NCBI RefSeq assembly: GCF_005844325.1 | Contig: NZ_SPFY01000002.1 | Location: 62,001 to 126,000, forward strand | Direction: 5' to 3' | DNA length: 64,000 nt | Source of the DNA: Collinsella aerofaciens | GTDB taxonomy: Bacteria; Actinomycetota; Coriobacteriia; Coriobacteriales; Coriobacteriaceae | Part shown: one piece after another, positions 57,026 to 64,000 of the stretch | Numbering within the stretch: the stretch's first letter is position 1 | How the letters are laid out: each line of letters begins with the position of its first letter | Position numbers and translations under genes: made by a program | The notes under the pieces: generated by a model | The model's database searches: none | What the model saw: the letters and a program-made list of their open reading frames with translations, nothing else | What the model was told of the DNA's origin: nothing

Positions 57026-57727
57026 ATGATCGAGATGAATGCTGTTGCCGCCGGCACCGAGCTCGACGCGGCGCGCGACGCGGGCCGCGAGGGCGTGTCC
57101 GCGGGCTGGTGCGCGTGGAGCGCGGGCGATGCTTCGCTGACGTTTTCGCTGGTCGTGCGTCCGGATGTGAACATGCATGCCTTCCACGGCCTGCCGTTTG
57201 TGGCCGCGATGGGCATGATGGACGCGCTCGTGGGCACGGCTTCGACGCCGGGGTTGGGCCTTGCCGGTAAGGTGGGTATCCAGTGGCCGAGCGATATCGT
57301 GTGCGGTGCGCCTGCGTTTGAGACGTCGCTCGCGCGTGTTGCCGTGAACGGCGGTGCCGGTGCTGCGGGCATGTTCGGTGCCGTGACGGTGGATATTGAG
57401 CGTTCGGCGTTGAGCGAGCTCGGTGTGGGTGTGGCTGACGAAGCGCTGGTCGAGGCGCTGGCCGCCGCCATGCTGGCCCGCGTGGACGCCTGGGCGGTTG
57501 TTGCCAACACGCCGCAAGGCGCCGCGGGGCCGCTGGCTCCCGTGCTGGGCGAGTACTTCGACATGGTGCCGCTGCTGGGCCGCCAAGTTGCGGCGGTGTC
57601 GCCCAACGGTTTGCCGCTTGCGGTCGGTGTGTTTGCGGGCCTGGACATCTGGGGCCGAGCGACCATCAAGACCGATGCCGGCGAGCAGGAGTTTCCGCCC
57701 GAGGCTGTACGAATTCGCGGACTGTAG
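57026..57727 (+). CDS. Biotin-protein ligase-like protein
   Basis: A 233-residue protein resembling the BirA/LplA fold: VRPDVNMHAFHGLPFVAAMG, VGIQWPSDIVCG (compare the KWPNDI motif) and an SH3-like C-terminus LDIWGRATIKTDAGEQEFPP. The GRGRxGR biotinoyl-AMP motif is not seen; the equivalent place reads SAGWCAWSAGDASLTFS. It may be a divergent ligase or have lost activity. ATG 57026 follows the folP-folK stop directly, suggesting translational coupling. Confidence 0.6.
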   Translation: MIEMNAVAAGTELDAARDAGREGVSAGWCAWSAGDASLTFSLVVRPDVNMHAFHGLPFVAAMGMMDALVGTASTPGLGLAGKVGIQWPSDIVCGAPAFETSLARVAVNGGAGAAGMFGAVTVDIERSALSELGVGVADEALVEALAAAMLARVDAWAVVANTPQGAAGPLAPVLGEYFDMVPLLGRQVAAVSPNGLPLAVGVFAGLDIWGRATIKTDAGEQEFPPEAVRIRGL

Positions 57728-57747
57728 CGTCTCGGCTTCGCCAGAGC

Positions 57748-58521
57748 CTACGCTAACTCCTGCATGCGGCGGTAGATTTCGCAGATGCCTTTGATGGTGA
57801 GTTGGCCGTCGACTATGTCGAAGGCGTCGGTCGAATCGGCGACGATGCTGGCGAGGCCGCCCGTGGCGATAACGGTGGCATCCTCGCGGCCCAGCTCGCG
57901 CTTCATGCGCGCGACCAGGCCCTCAGCCATGGCGGCGGCGCCCGTTACGGCGCCGACCTTGATGCACTCCTCGGTATCGCGGCCGATGGCGTGCTCGGGC
58001 GCCTCGAGCGGCACGCTGGCGAGCTTGGCGGCACGGGCGGCAAGCGCGTCCATGGAGATGCGAATGCCCGGCGCGATCGCTCCGCCAATGTAATAACCGT
58101 CCTCATCGATGACGTCGATATTGGTCGCGGTGCCAAAGTCCACCACGATCGCCGGCGCGCCATAGAAGGTCTCGGCAGCGACGGCGTTGGCGATGCGGTC
58201 GGCACCAACGGCCTGGGGGCGCGCCGCCCGCAGCTTGGTTACGGCGGCCGTCTGCGGCCCGATGACGATGGCGTCCGCGGCAATGCGGTCGGCCACGGCG
58301 TGCCACTCGCGCGAGAGCTGCGGCACCACGCCCGCAAAGGCGATCGCGTCGACCGCATCGAGCGAAAGGCCGTACATCTTAAAGAAACCCATCAGGCGCA
58401 CATGGATCTCGTCGGCGGTATAGGAGCGGTCGGTGGGCATGCGCCACGACTGCACCAGCTCGTCTCCGTCAAACAGGCCCATGGCCGTCTGCGTGTTTCC
58501 CATATCGATAGCGAGCAGCAT
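57748..58521 (-). CDS. coaX: Type III pantothenate kinase
   Basis: A 257-residue kinase for the first step of coenzyme A synthesis. Motifs: LLAIDMGNTQTAMGLFDGDE (phosphate loop), GADRIANAVAA, VVDFGTATNIDVID and GGAIAPGI. ATG 58521 follows GGGAGTAG. An open frame continues upstream through the initiator tRNA, but that part is not protein coding. Confidence 0.94.
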   Translation of the reverse strand: MLLAIDMGNTQTAMGLFDGDELVQSWRMPTDRSYTADEIHVRLMGFFKMYGLSLDAVDAIAFAGVVPQLSREWHAVADRIAADAIVIGPQTAAVTKLRAARPQAVGADRIANAVAAETFYGAPAIVVDFGTATNIDVIDEDGYYIGGAIAPGIRISMDALAARAAKLASVPLEAPEHAIGRDTEECIKVGAVTGAAAMAEGLVARMKRELGREDATVIATGGLASIVADSTDAFDIVDGQLTIKGICEIYRRMQELA

Positions 58522-58657
58522 GTCTACTCCCGGTGTTGGCATAAAAGGACGCGCACCATTGTATACGCGCCGCCGACGGCGCTCGGCTGCGATTCGTTTA
58601 CGGTGATAGGGGCTGAGGGGTTTAAATATGAAGGAATTATGCTCTACGAGATTTTCC

Positions 58658-58686
58658 TTGCCGTTTACCGAACTCCCGCGTAATAT
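58658..58686 (+). promoter_or_regulatory. Promoter of the initiator tRNA gene
   Basis: TTGCCG (58658-58663), 17-base spacer, TAATAT (58681-58686), ending 31 bases before the tRNA. Confidence 0.65.
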
Positions 58687-58717
58687 TCTTTCTTGCGCAC
58701 ATGAGGCGCCCAGACAT

Positions 58718-58794
58718 TGCGGGGTGGAGCAGTCTGGTAGCTCGCCGGGCTCATAACCCGGAGGTCGTAGGTTCAAATCCTGCCCCCGCGACCA
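58718..58794 (+). tRNA. Initiator tRNA-fMet (CAU)
   Basis: A 77-base cloverleaf with encoded CCA end. The acceptor tgcgggg pairs with ccccgcg with a weak T-G first pair, the anticodon arm is ccggg-ctcataa-cccgg with CAT, and the T-loop is TTCAAAT. The three consecutive G-C pairs below the anticodon loop and the weak 1-72 pair mark it as initiator rather than elongator. Confidence 0.95.
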
Positions 58795-58803
58795 AGAACT
58801 TGC

Positions 58804-58828
58804 AGCTCGTCGGCCTAGCCGGCGAGCT
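58804..58828 (+). terminator. Terminator after tRNA-fMet
   Basis: Agctcgtcggc (58804-58814) pairs with gccggcgagct (58818-58828), followed by TTTTTTG. Confidence 0.9.
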
Positions 58829-58883
58829 TTTTTGTTATTTCGGGACCGTGTTTTCGGTCCAATTCTCGGCCTCTCAAACAAAA

Positions 58884-59099
58884 TCTCGATCTGTAACATC
58901 TAGACCCGATTTGGGCGGCTAGGTGTTACAGACCGAGATATACCGGTGGGTTGGGTCGTGTTTGTCTAAATCTGTAACACGAGGGACGGATTTTGCCGAG
59001 TTGTTGTTATAGATTGAGATTTTCTAGCAGGCGGGTTTGGTTTGTCTCGATCTGTAACAGTAAGACCCGGTTTTGCCGCGTAACTGTTACAGATTGAGA
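58884..59099. repeat. Phased array of alternating inverted repeats, array 2 (3 units)
   Basis: Left arms (tctcgatctgtaaca type) start at 58884, 58965 and 59045; right arms (tgttacagattgaga type) at 58924, 59005 and 59085. Spacing is again 40-41 bases throughout. Units two and three share a gattttgccg-type centre. The arms equal those of array 1 at 43373. It lies between the tRNA terminator and the enoate-reductase-family gene. Confidence 0.9.
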
Positions 59100-59246
59100 T
59101 AAACCGACGGGCCGCCCCGCCCATCCCCATCCACCTGCTGCCACCTGATATTCGCCGATTTCCGTTGCGCTGTTGTATTCCCATGCCATATCCTCTAGAT
59201 AACTACGCGGCATCATCGCCGCCGCGCCTACAAGAGAGGAATGTCC

Positions 59247-61277
59247 ATGACCACACCTGCATCCAAGCTGCTCCAGCCCATTACGGTTGGCCCCCTTGAG
59301 CTCAAGAACCGCATTATGTTTCCGCCGCTGACCACCGGCTACGAGGAGCGTGACGGTTCCATCGGCGAGCGCAGCCTGGCTTTTTACGAGCGCTTGGCCC
59401 GTGGCGGCGTGAGCTACATCGTCATCGGCGACGTCGCTCCCGTCATGACCGCAAGCCCCACGCCCAAGCTGGCAACCGACGCCCAGATCCCCACGTTTAA
59501 GGCGCTGGCCGACGCCGTCCACAAACACGGCGCCAAGGTCGCGCTGCAGCTGTTCCACCCCGAGTACGACGTGCCCGGTGTCGGCCGCATGGTCATGGGA
59601 TCCATGGCTGCCGCCAAGGCCGCGCAGGAGGCCAAGGCCGCCGGCGACGAGGAGACCTTTGCCGCCAAGATGGCCGAGTCCAACGAGATCCGCAACCAGG
59701 CCTACGCCAAGCTGCATCACGACATGCAGCACTTTGTGAACGAGGCGAGCGTAGAGCAGCTCACCCAGATTAAGGAGGCCATCGCTGCCTCGGCCGCTCG
59801 CGCACAGCAGGCCGGCATCGACGCCATCGAGGTCCACGGCGACCGCTTGGTGGGTTCGCTGTGCTCGGCCATCCTCAACCAGCGCACCGACGAGTACGGT
59901 GGTTCGTTCGAGAACCGCGTTCGCTACGCGCTGGAGGTCGTCGCTGCCATTAAGGAAGCCGCGCCGCAGCTGATGGTGGAGTACAAACTCCCCGTGATTA
60001 TGGAGAACCCCGACGGCACGCCGCGCGGCAAGGGCGGCCTGCAGCCCGACGAGGCCTGCGAGTTTGCCAAGCTGCTTGAGGGCGCGGGCATCGACATGAT
60101 CCAGGTCGCACAGGCCAACCACACCGGCAACATGGGCGACACCATTCCGCCCATGGGCGCCATGCCCTACAACTGGACGCTGCCCGTGGCCGAGCGCGTC
60201 AAGGCCCTGGTCTCCGTGCCGGTGGCAACCGTGGGCCGTGTTGTCTCGGTCGAGGCCGGCGAGAAGATTCTGGAAGACGGCGCGGCCGACATCATCGCCT
60301 ACGGCCGCTCGCTCATGTGCGACCCCGACATTGCGCTGAAGGCCGCCACGGGTGAGCCCATCCGCGAGTGCCTCAACTGCAACAAGGGTTGCGTCGACGC
60401 GATTCAAAACCGCAAGTACATTTCGTGTGTGCTCAACGCCGAGAACGGCGACGAGGCGACCATCGCCATTAAGCCGGGCGAGGGCGACAAGAAGATTGCC
60501 GTGGTGGGCGGCGGCATCGCCGGCCTGGAGGCCGCGCGCGTGGCGGCCAAGCGCGGCTACGACGTGACCGTCTACGAGGCGAGCGACCATCTGGGCGGCC
60601 AGATTGTGCTGGCGGCCGCGCCCCCGCGCAAGGACGAGATCATGCGCTCGGTCGAGTATTACGAGAAGATTCTGCCCGGTCTGGGTGTGAAGGTTGAGCT
60701 CAACCATGCCGCTACCGCTGAGGACCTCAACGCCGCCGACGCCGCGATTGTGGCTGTGGGCGCACACGACGTGGTCATTCCCGTTCCGGGCGCCGATTCG
60801 GACAAGGTCGTCTCGAGCTGGGACGTGCTGGCCGGCAAGGTGGAGCTTACGGGCCGCGTCGCCGTCATTGGCGGTGGCCTGGTGGGCACCGAGACTGCCG
60901 AGTACCTGCTGCAGCACGGCTGCGAGGTGGCGATCGTGGAGATGCTCGACAAGATTGCCGCGGGCGAGTCCGAGACCATTCTGCCGCTGATCATGAGCGA
61001 CTTTGCCGAGCACAACGTGGAGCAGCACGTGAAGACCCGCCTGACCGCCATTACCGACGAGGGCGTGGAGGCTGTTCGCACCACCGAGGACGGCGCCGAG
61101 GAGCCGGTGAAGATCGCCTGCGATTACGTGGTGATGGCCGTGGGCTCCAAGGCCAACGCGTTTGACCTGGATGGCGTGACGGTGCCCGTGACCTGCGTGG
61201 GCGACTGCTCGGGTGAGCGCACCGCCGACATTGCGAGCGCCATTCGCACGGCGTATCACGCGGCCAACGAGCTGTAG
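59247..61277 (+). CDS. Enoate-reductase/2,4-dienoyl-CoA-reductase-family flavoenzyme
   Basis: A 676-residue NADH:flavin oxidoreductase. The N-terminal Old-Yellow-Enzyme barrel (LLQPITVGPLELKNRIMFPP, RTDEYGGSFENRVRYALEVV) binds FMN. A [4Fe-4S] cluster is held by CLNCNKGCVDAIQNRKYISC. The C-terminal part binds FAD and NAD(P)H (AVVGGGIAGLEAARVAAKRG; AVIGGGLVGTETAEYLL). The family includes BaiCD/BaiH of bile acid metabolism and 2-enoate reductases; the substrate here is not determined. ATG 59247 has GAGAGGA six bases upstream, better than 59241. A terminator follows at 61353. Confidence 0.92.
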   Translation: MTTPASKLLQPITVGPLELKNRIMFPPLTTGYEERDGSIGERSLAFYERLARGGVSYIVIGDVAPVMTASPTPKLATDAQIPTFKALADAVHKHGAKVALQLFHPEYDVPGVGRMVMGSMAAAKAAQEAKAAGDEETFAAKMAESNEIRNQAYAKLHHDMQHFVNEASVEQLTQIKEAIAASAARAQQAGIDAIEVHGDRLVGSLCSAILNQRTDEYGGSFENRVRYALEVVAAIKEAAPQLMVEYKLPVIMENPDGTPRGKGGLQPDEACEFAKLLEGAGIDMIQVAQANHTGNMGDTIPPMGAMPYNWTLPVAERVKALVSVPVATVGRVVSVEAGEKILEDGAADIIAYGRSLMCDPDIALKAATGEPIRECLNCNKGCVDAIQNRKYISCVLNAENGDEATIAIKPGEGDKKIAVVGGGIAGLEAARVAAKRGYDVTVYEASDHLGGQIVLAAAPPRKDEIMRSVEYYEKILPGLGVKVELNHAATAEDLNAADAAIVAVGAHDVVIPVPGADSDKVVSSWDVLAGKVELTGRVAVIGGGLVGTETAEYLLQHGCEVAIVEMLDKIAAGESETILPLIMSDFAEHNVEQHVKTRLTAITDEGVEAVRTTEDGAEEPVKIACDYVVMAVGSKANAFDLDGVTVPVTCVGDCSGERTADIASAIRTAYHAANEL

Positions 61278-61352
61278 TTGAACATCGCGGCCAGGCGGGG
61301 CGGTAGCACGGATCCGTCTCGCCCGGCTGTGCCCCGTCGGGTGTCAACCGGT

Positions 61353-61381
61353 GCGGGGCCTGCAAGCGCAGCAGGTCCCGC
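61353..61381 (+). terminator. Terminator after the flavoenzyme gene
   Basis: Gcggggcctgc (61353-61363) pairs with gcaggtcccgc (61371-61381), followed by CCTTTTTGTTTTG. Confidence 0.88.
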
Positions 61382-61717
61382 CCTTTTTGTTTTGCTCCGG
61401 TGGATGGCAATGCGCGGTAACCATGAGGAGTGAGGACGTCTACTGCCTCGCAGATCACTCAAAATTATTGGGGGAGGGGTTAATAACTATATCCTCTATA
61501 TCAAAGGACATAAAGAGATGCCAATTTTGTTGACAAGCGAATGACGATTAGCTGCGAGTCAGCTACCAGCGTAAATAATCGATAAAGAAATGTCGTAATT
61601 TGGTGCCAAATGCCCAGATAACGCCGCGTCTATTTTAATTAACTGCTTTGAGCAAACAGTAAAATGCTACTATCTAACTTGCACGTAAGAAAGCAGATTA
61701 ACGGTTAAGGCTAAGAA
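61382..61717. other. AT-rich intergenic region
   Basis: I see no gene here. The stretch is much richer in A and T than its neighbours and has a TTGACA box at 61530 without a matching -10 at the usual distance. It probably contains the promoter of the two-HTH gene; the composition and an orphan transposase-like gene downstream suggest foreign origin. Confidence 0.4.
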
Positions 61718-62122
61718 GTGGCAGGTATGTCGGAAGCAACTAGGACTCGCACGCATGCGCCCGAGGTTAGGCAGCGCGCCGTCGAGATCCTCCAAGAGGG
61801 GGTCGGTCATCGCGCCCTCGCCGCGGAGCTTGGCATTCCCCAGGCCACGGCTCGTCAGTGGGCCCGCGCGTATGCCGTGGGCGGTGCCGACGCCGTTCTC
61901 AACGCCGGTTCGCATCATCACACCTATTCGTACGAAGTTAAGCTCGCCGTGGTCAAGGACCGCTTGGAAAACGGCTTAACGGTTCGCGAGGCCATGATCA
62001 AACACAAGATTCCAAGCGAGTCTTCGGTTAAGGCCTGGTGCCGCCAGTATCGCGAGAGCGGTGAGTCCGCACTGGTCGATAAGCCGCGAGGTCGCAAGCC
62101 GCGCGTTAAAAAGGCGGAATAG
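61718..62122 (+). CDS. Two-HTH protein related to IS3-type OrfA transposase subunits
   Basis: A 134-residue basic protein with two helix-turn-helix units: RQRAVEILQEGVGHRALAAE followed by LGIPQATARQWARAYAVGG, and LENGLTVREAMIKHKIPSES followed by SVKAWCRQYRESG. It ends in a Lys/Arg-rich tail (KPRGRKPRVKKAE). The pattern fits the DNA-binding subunit of IS3-like elements, but no OrfB or terminal repeats are visible, so it is an orphan or a domesticated regulator. GTG 61718 has AAGG seven bases upstream; ATG 61727 is an alternative. Confidence 0.75.
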   Translation: MAGMSEATRTRTHAPEVRQRAVEILQEGVGHRALAAELGIPQATARQWARAYAVGGADAVLNAGSHHHTYSYEVKLAVVKDRLENGLTVREAMIKHKIPSESSVKAWCRQYRESGESALVDKPRGRKPRVKKAE

Positions 62123-62134
62123 CAAACGGGATGG

Positions 62135-62152
62135 TGCGCCCACAGGGGCGCA
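62135..62152 (+). terminator. Terminator after the two-HTH gene
   Basis: Tgcgccc (62135-62141) pairs with gggcgca (62146-62152), followed by TTTTTCTT. Confidence 0.8.
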
Positions 62153-62245
62153 TTTTTCTTGCCGCCTCTCTGCTCCAAAGCGGACGTGCCCTTACCCCGT
62201 ACGCCTAAAACTCCCCAGTTGACCGAAAACCTGCCGCCGCTACTC

Positions 62246-62262
62246 CTCAATTGAGCTATAAC
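62246..62262 (+). promoter_or_regulatory. Palindrome and -10-like box before the NuoL-type gene
   Basis: Ctcaattgag (62246-62255) is a perfect palindrome just upstream of TATAAC (62257-62262), 41 bases before the start codon. It could be an operator. Confidence 0.4.
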
Positions 62263-62302
62263 GTTAAACAATTGCAGCGTTTTTGCACGGGGGAGTGATG
62301 GT

Positions 62303-64000
62303 ATGACGCTACTGTATTTCCTTACCCTGTTTCCGCTGGTACCGGCGCTGGGCATGCTGCTCGCGCGCGGTGACCGCGCCCGCGATGCGGTGGGGCTCAT
62401 AGGCTCCGGCATTATTATGGCGGTGACAGTTGTAGTCGCCGTCATGTTTTTTGGCATGGGTCCGCAGAGCTTTGAGGTTGCCTCCGGCACCTCGCATGTG
62501 CTCTCGATCATCAGCTCCGTCATCGACGTCATCCTGTGCGCCGTAATCCTGTACAACGCGTACAAATATAGGAACGCGCTCGCCACGGTGCTCGGCATAG
62601 TCCAGCTGGTGGGCTCGTTCGCCTTTGCAGCCATGACGCTGCCCGCGGTCGAAGCCGTCACGGCGACGCCGCTCTACCTGGACTACATGAGCGTGATCAT
62701 GGTCCTCGCCGTCGGCATTGTTGGCAGCCTCATCTGCGTGTATGCCTTGGGTTATATGAAGGACTTCCAGGCCCACGACGAGCACGAGGCCGCACTGCGC
62801 GGGCAGACCGCGCCCGACCGTCGCCCGCAGTTCCTGGCGCTTATGTTCCTGTTCCTCTCGGCCATGTTCGTCATCGTGACGAGCGACAACCTTGAGTGGC
62901 TGTTCTGCGGCTGGGAAATCACCACCGTGTGCTCGTTCCTTATGATTGGCTACACGCGCACGCCCGAGGCCATCAAGAACGCTTTCACCCAGATCATCCT
63001 TAACATGCTGGGCGGTATCGCGTTTTTGGCGGGCCTTATGTTCTTGCACGTTAACGGCATGCCGCTGACCATCTCGGGCATGATCGAGCTTTCCGGCGCC
63101 GGTACCGCGCAATCCGCACTGCTGGTGATGCCGGTCATCCTGTTGTCGCTCGCCGCACTCACCAAGGCCGCACAGATGCCGTTCCACACGTGGCTGTTGG
63201 GTGCTATGGTTGCCCCCACTCCCACGAGCGCCCTGCTGCACTCGTCAACCATGGTCAAAGCCGGCGTGTTCCTGATGGTCAAGCTGAGCCCGCTCTATGC
63301 CATCTATCCCGTGACCGGCTTTATGGTCACGAGTGTGGGTGCCATCACGTTTTTGCTCGCTGCCCTCATGGCCATCTCGCAGAGCAACGCCAAGCGTGTG
63401 CTCGCGTACTCCACCATTTCCAACTTGGGCCTCATCAGTGCCTGCTTGGGTGTCGGCGCGCCCGAGGCCGTATGGGCGGCCATCTTCCTGATCCTGTTCC
63501 ACACGGTGGCAAAGTCGTTGCTGTTCCTGTGCGTGGGCACGGCCGAGCATCATATCGGCAGCCGCAATATCGAGGACATGGACGGTATGTTCAGCCGCAT
63601 GCCGCACCTGACGCGCCTGATGATGCTGGGCATCATGGGCATGTTTGTGGCGCCGTTTGGCATGCTCGTGTCCAAGTGGGGCGCCCTGGTGGCGTTTGCC
63701 CAGACCGGCAACGTGCTCATGATCATGGTTCTGGCCTTTGGCTCGGCCGCGACGTTTTACTTCTGGGGCAAGTGGCTTGCCAAGCTTTCGGGCGTCGACC
63801 CCACGGCTCAAAACGTTGAGGTCAATGTCCATAAGACCGAATGGATGGCGCTCAACACCATCGCCGCGTTGCTGATTCTGTGCTGCGTGGCGTTTCCGAT
63901 TATCTCGAGCGGTCTGGTGTCGCCTTACTTGGCCATGGTGTTTGGCCGCGTGCCGTACGTTATCGGCAAGGACGCTATGTATCTGATGGTGGTTATCGTG
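62303..64000 (+). CDS. NuoL/HyfB-type proton-conducting membrane subunit, 5' part
   Basis: The frame runs open from ATG 62303 to the end of the window (566 codons) and continues beyond. It is a polytopic membrane protein of the complex I/Mrp/hydrogenase-4 proton-pumping family. Conserved are FCGWEITTVCSFLMIGYTR with the key Glu, PFHTWLLGAMVAPTPTSALL, HSSTMVKAGVFLMVKLSPL and VLAYSTISNLGLI. Compared with NuoL it could equally be HyfB, EchA or MbhH type; Collinsella makes hydrogen, so an energy-conserving hydrogenase cluster is plausible. GGGGGAG lies upstream of the start. Confidence 0.88.
   Translation, partial: MTLLYFLTLFPLVPALGMLLARGDRARDAVGLIGSGIIMAVTVVVAVMFFGMGPQSFEVASGTSHVLSIISSVIDVILCAVILYNAYKYRNALATVLGIVQLVGSFAFAAMTLPAVEAVTATPLYLDYMSVIMVLAVGIVGSLICVYALGYMKDFQAHDEHEAALRGQTAPDRRPQFLALMFLFLSAMFVIVTSDNLEWLFCGWEITTVCSFLMIGYTRTPEAIKNAFTQIILNMLGGIAFLAGLMFLHVNGMPLTISGMIELSGAGTAQSALLVMPVILLSLAALTKAAQMPFHTWLLGAMVAPTPTSALLHSSTMVKAGVFLMVKLSPLYAIYPVTGFMVTSVGAITFLLAALMAISQSNAKRVLAYSTISNLGLISACLGVGAPEAVWAAIFLILFHTVAKSLLFLCVGTAEHHIGSRNIEDMDGMFSRMPHLTRLMMLGIMGMFVAPFGMLVSKWGALVAFAQTGNVLMIMVLAFGSAATFYFWGKWLAKLSGVDPTAQNVEVNVHKTEWMALNTIAALLILCCVAFPIISSGLVSPYLAMVFGRVPYVIGKDAMYLMVVIV

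Noticed and set aside
58522-58899. N-terminal extension of coaX reading through a segment RGQDLNLRPPGYEPGELPDC.
   Set aside because: That peptide is the antisense translation of the initiator tRNA gene, a familiar annotation artefact; coaX starts at 58521.

Overview
The window looks like a chromosomal segment of a gut coriobacterium, most likely a Collinsella species. It is GC-rich with a strong bias to G/C in third codon positions. It carries Gram-positive surface proteins with sortase signals, a membrane-bound LuxR-type regulator, ECF transporters, an enoate-reductase-type flavoenzyme and the start of a complex I/hydrogenase-type proton channel. The genus is inferred from gene content, not from a database match.

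Layout: (1) 0-5 kb: 3' end of carB running into a palindromic element and an orphan cell-wall-sorting tail, an AAA/DUF4143 ATPase, a Phd/RelE-type toxin-antitoxin pair, and a gene-poor stretch with a MITE-like inverted repeat and operator-like palindromes. (2) 5-13.7 kb: a 2136-residue anchored GH31 glycoside hydrolase with FN3, CBM32, dockerin-like, cohesin-like and FIVAR modules, then purE, a class B sortase and a MoaE-like gene. (3) 13.8-19 kb: a CmpB-like membrane protein divergent from purF, followed by purM and purN. (4) 19-33 kb: an accessory region of zinc-ribbon proteins. Three single-span or multi-span membrane proteins with an N-terminal zinc ribbon and one more single-span member surround an AAA/DUF234 ATPase and a zinc-finger/HTH protein. 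They are followed by a five-gene operon made of an SPFH/zinc-ribbon protein, a four-span membrane protein, a TFIIB-type zinc-ribbon protein, a coiled-coil membrane protein and a small acidic protein. This is my best candidate for an undescribed system, probably envelope-stress related. (5) 33-40 kb: a RelB-PIN toxin-antitoxin pair, an orphan PTS EIIA, a PrsA-like foldase, yqeY, a four-gene polar amino acid ABC transporter and a cytidylate-kinase-like gene. (6) 40-44 kb: a LuxR membrane regulator divergent from an anchored surface protein, then a phased array of inverted repeats. (7) 44-50 kb, minus strand: nfnB/nfnA, pth, prs, glmU. (8) 50-59 kb: an ECF transporter operon, exodeoxyribonuclease III, sirtuin, folP-folK fusion, biotin-ligase-like gene, coaX, initiator tRNA and a second phased array. 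(9) 59-64 kb: an enoate-reductase-family enzyme, a two-HTH protein, and the start of a NuoL/HyfB-type subunit.

The window is unusually rich in non-coding repeats. There are two arrays in which a 15-nt motif alternates in orientation every 40-41 bp, at least eight loci with hairpins containing a GGGACAG box, and five long imperfect palindromes placed at gene ends. One 189-bp palindromic segment lies in frame inside an ATPase gene. Several of these elements touch or overlap stop codons, so many probably double as terminators.
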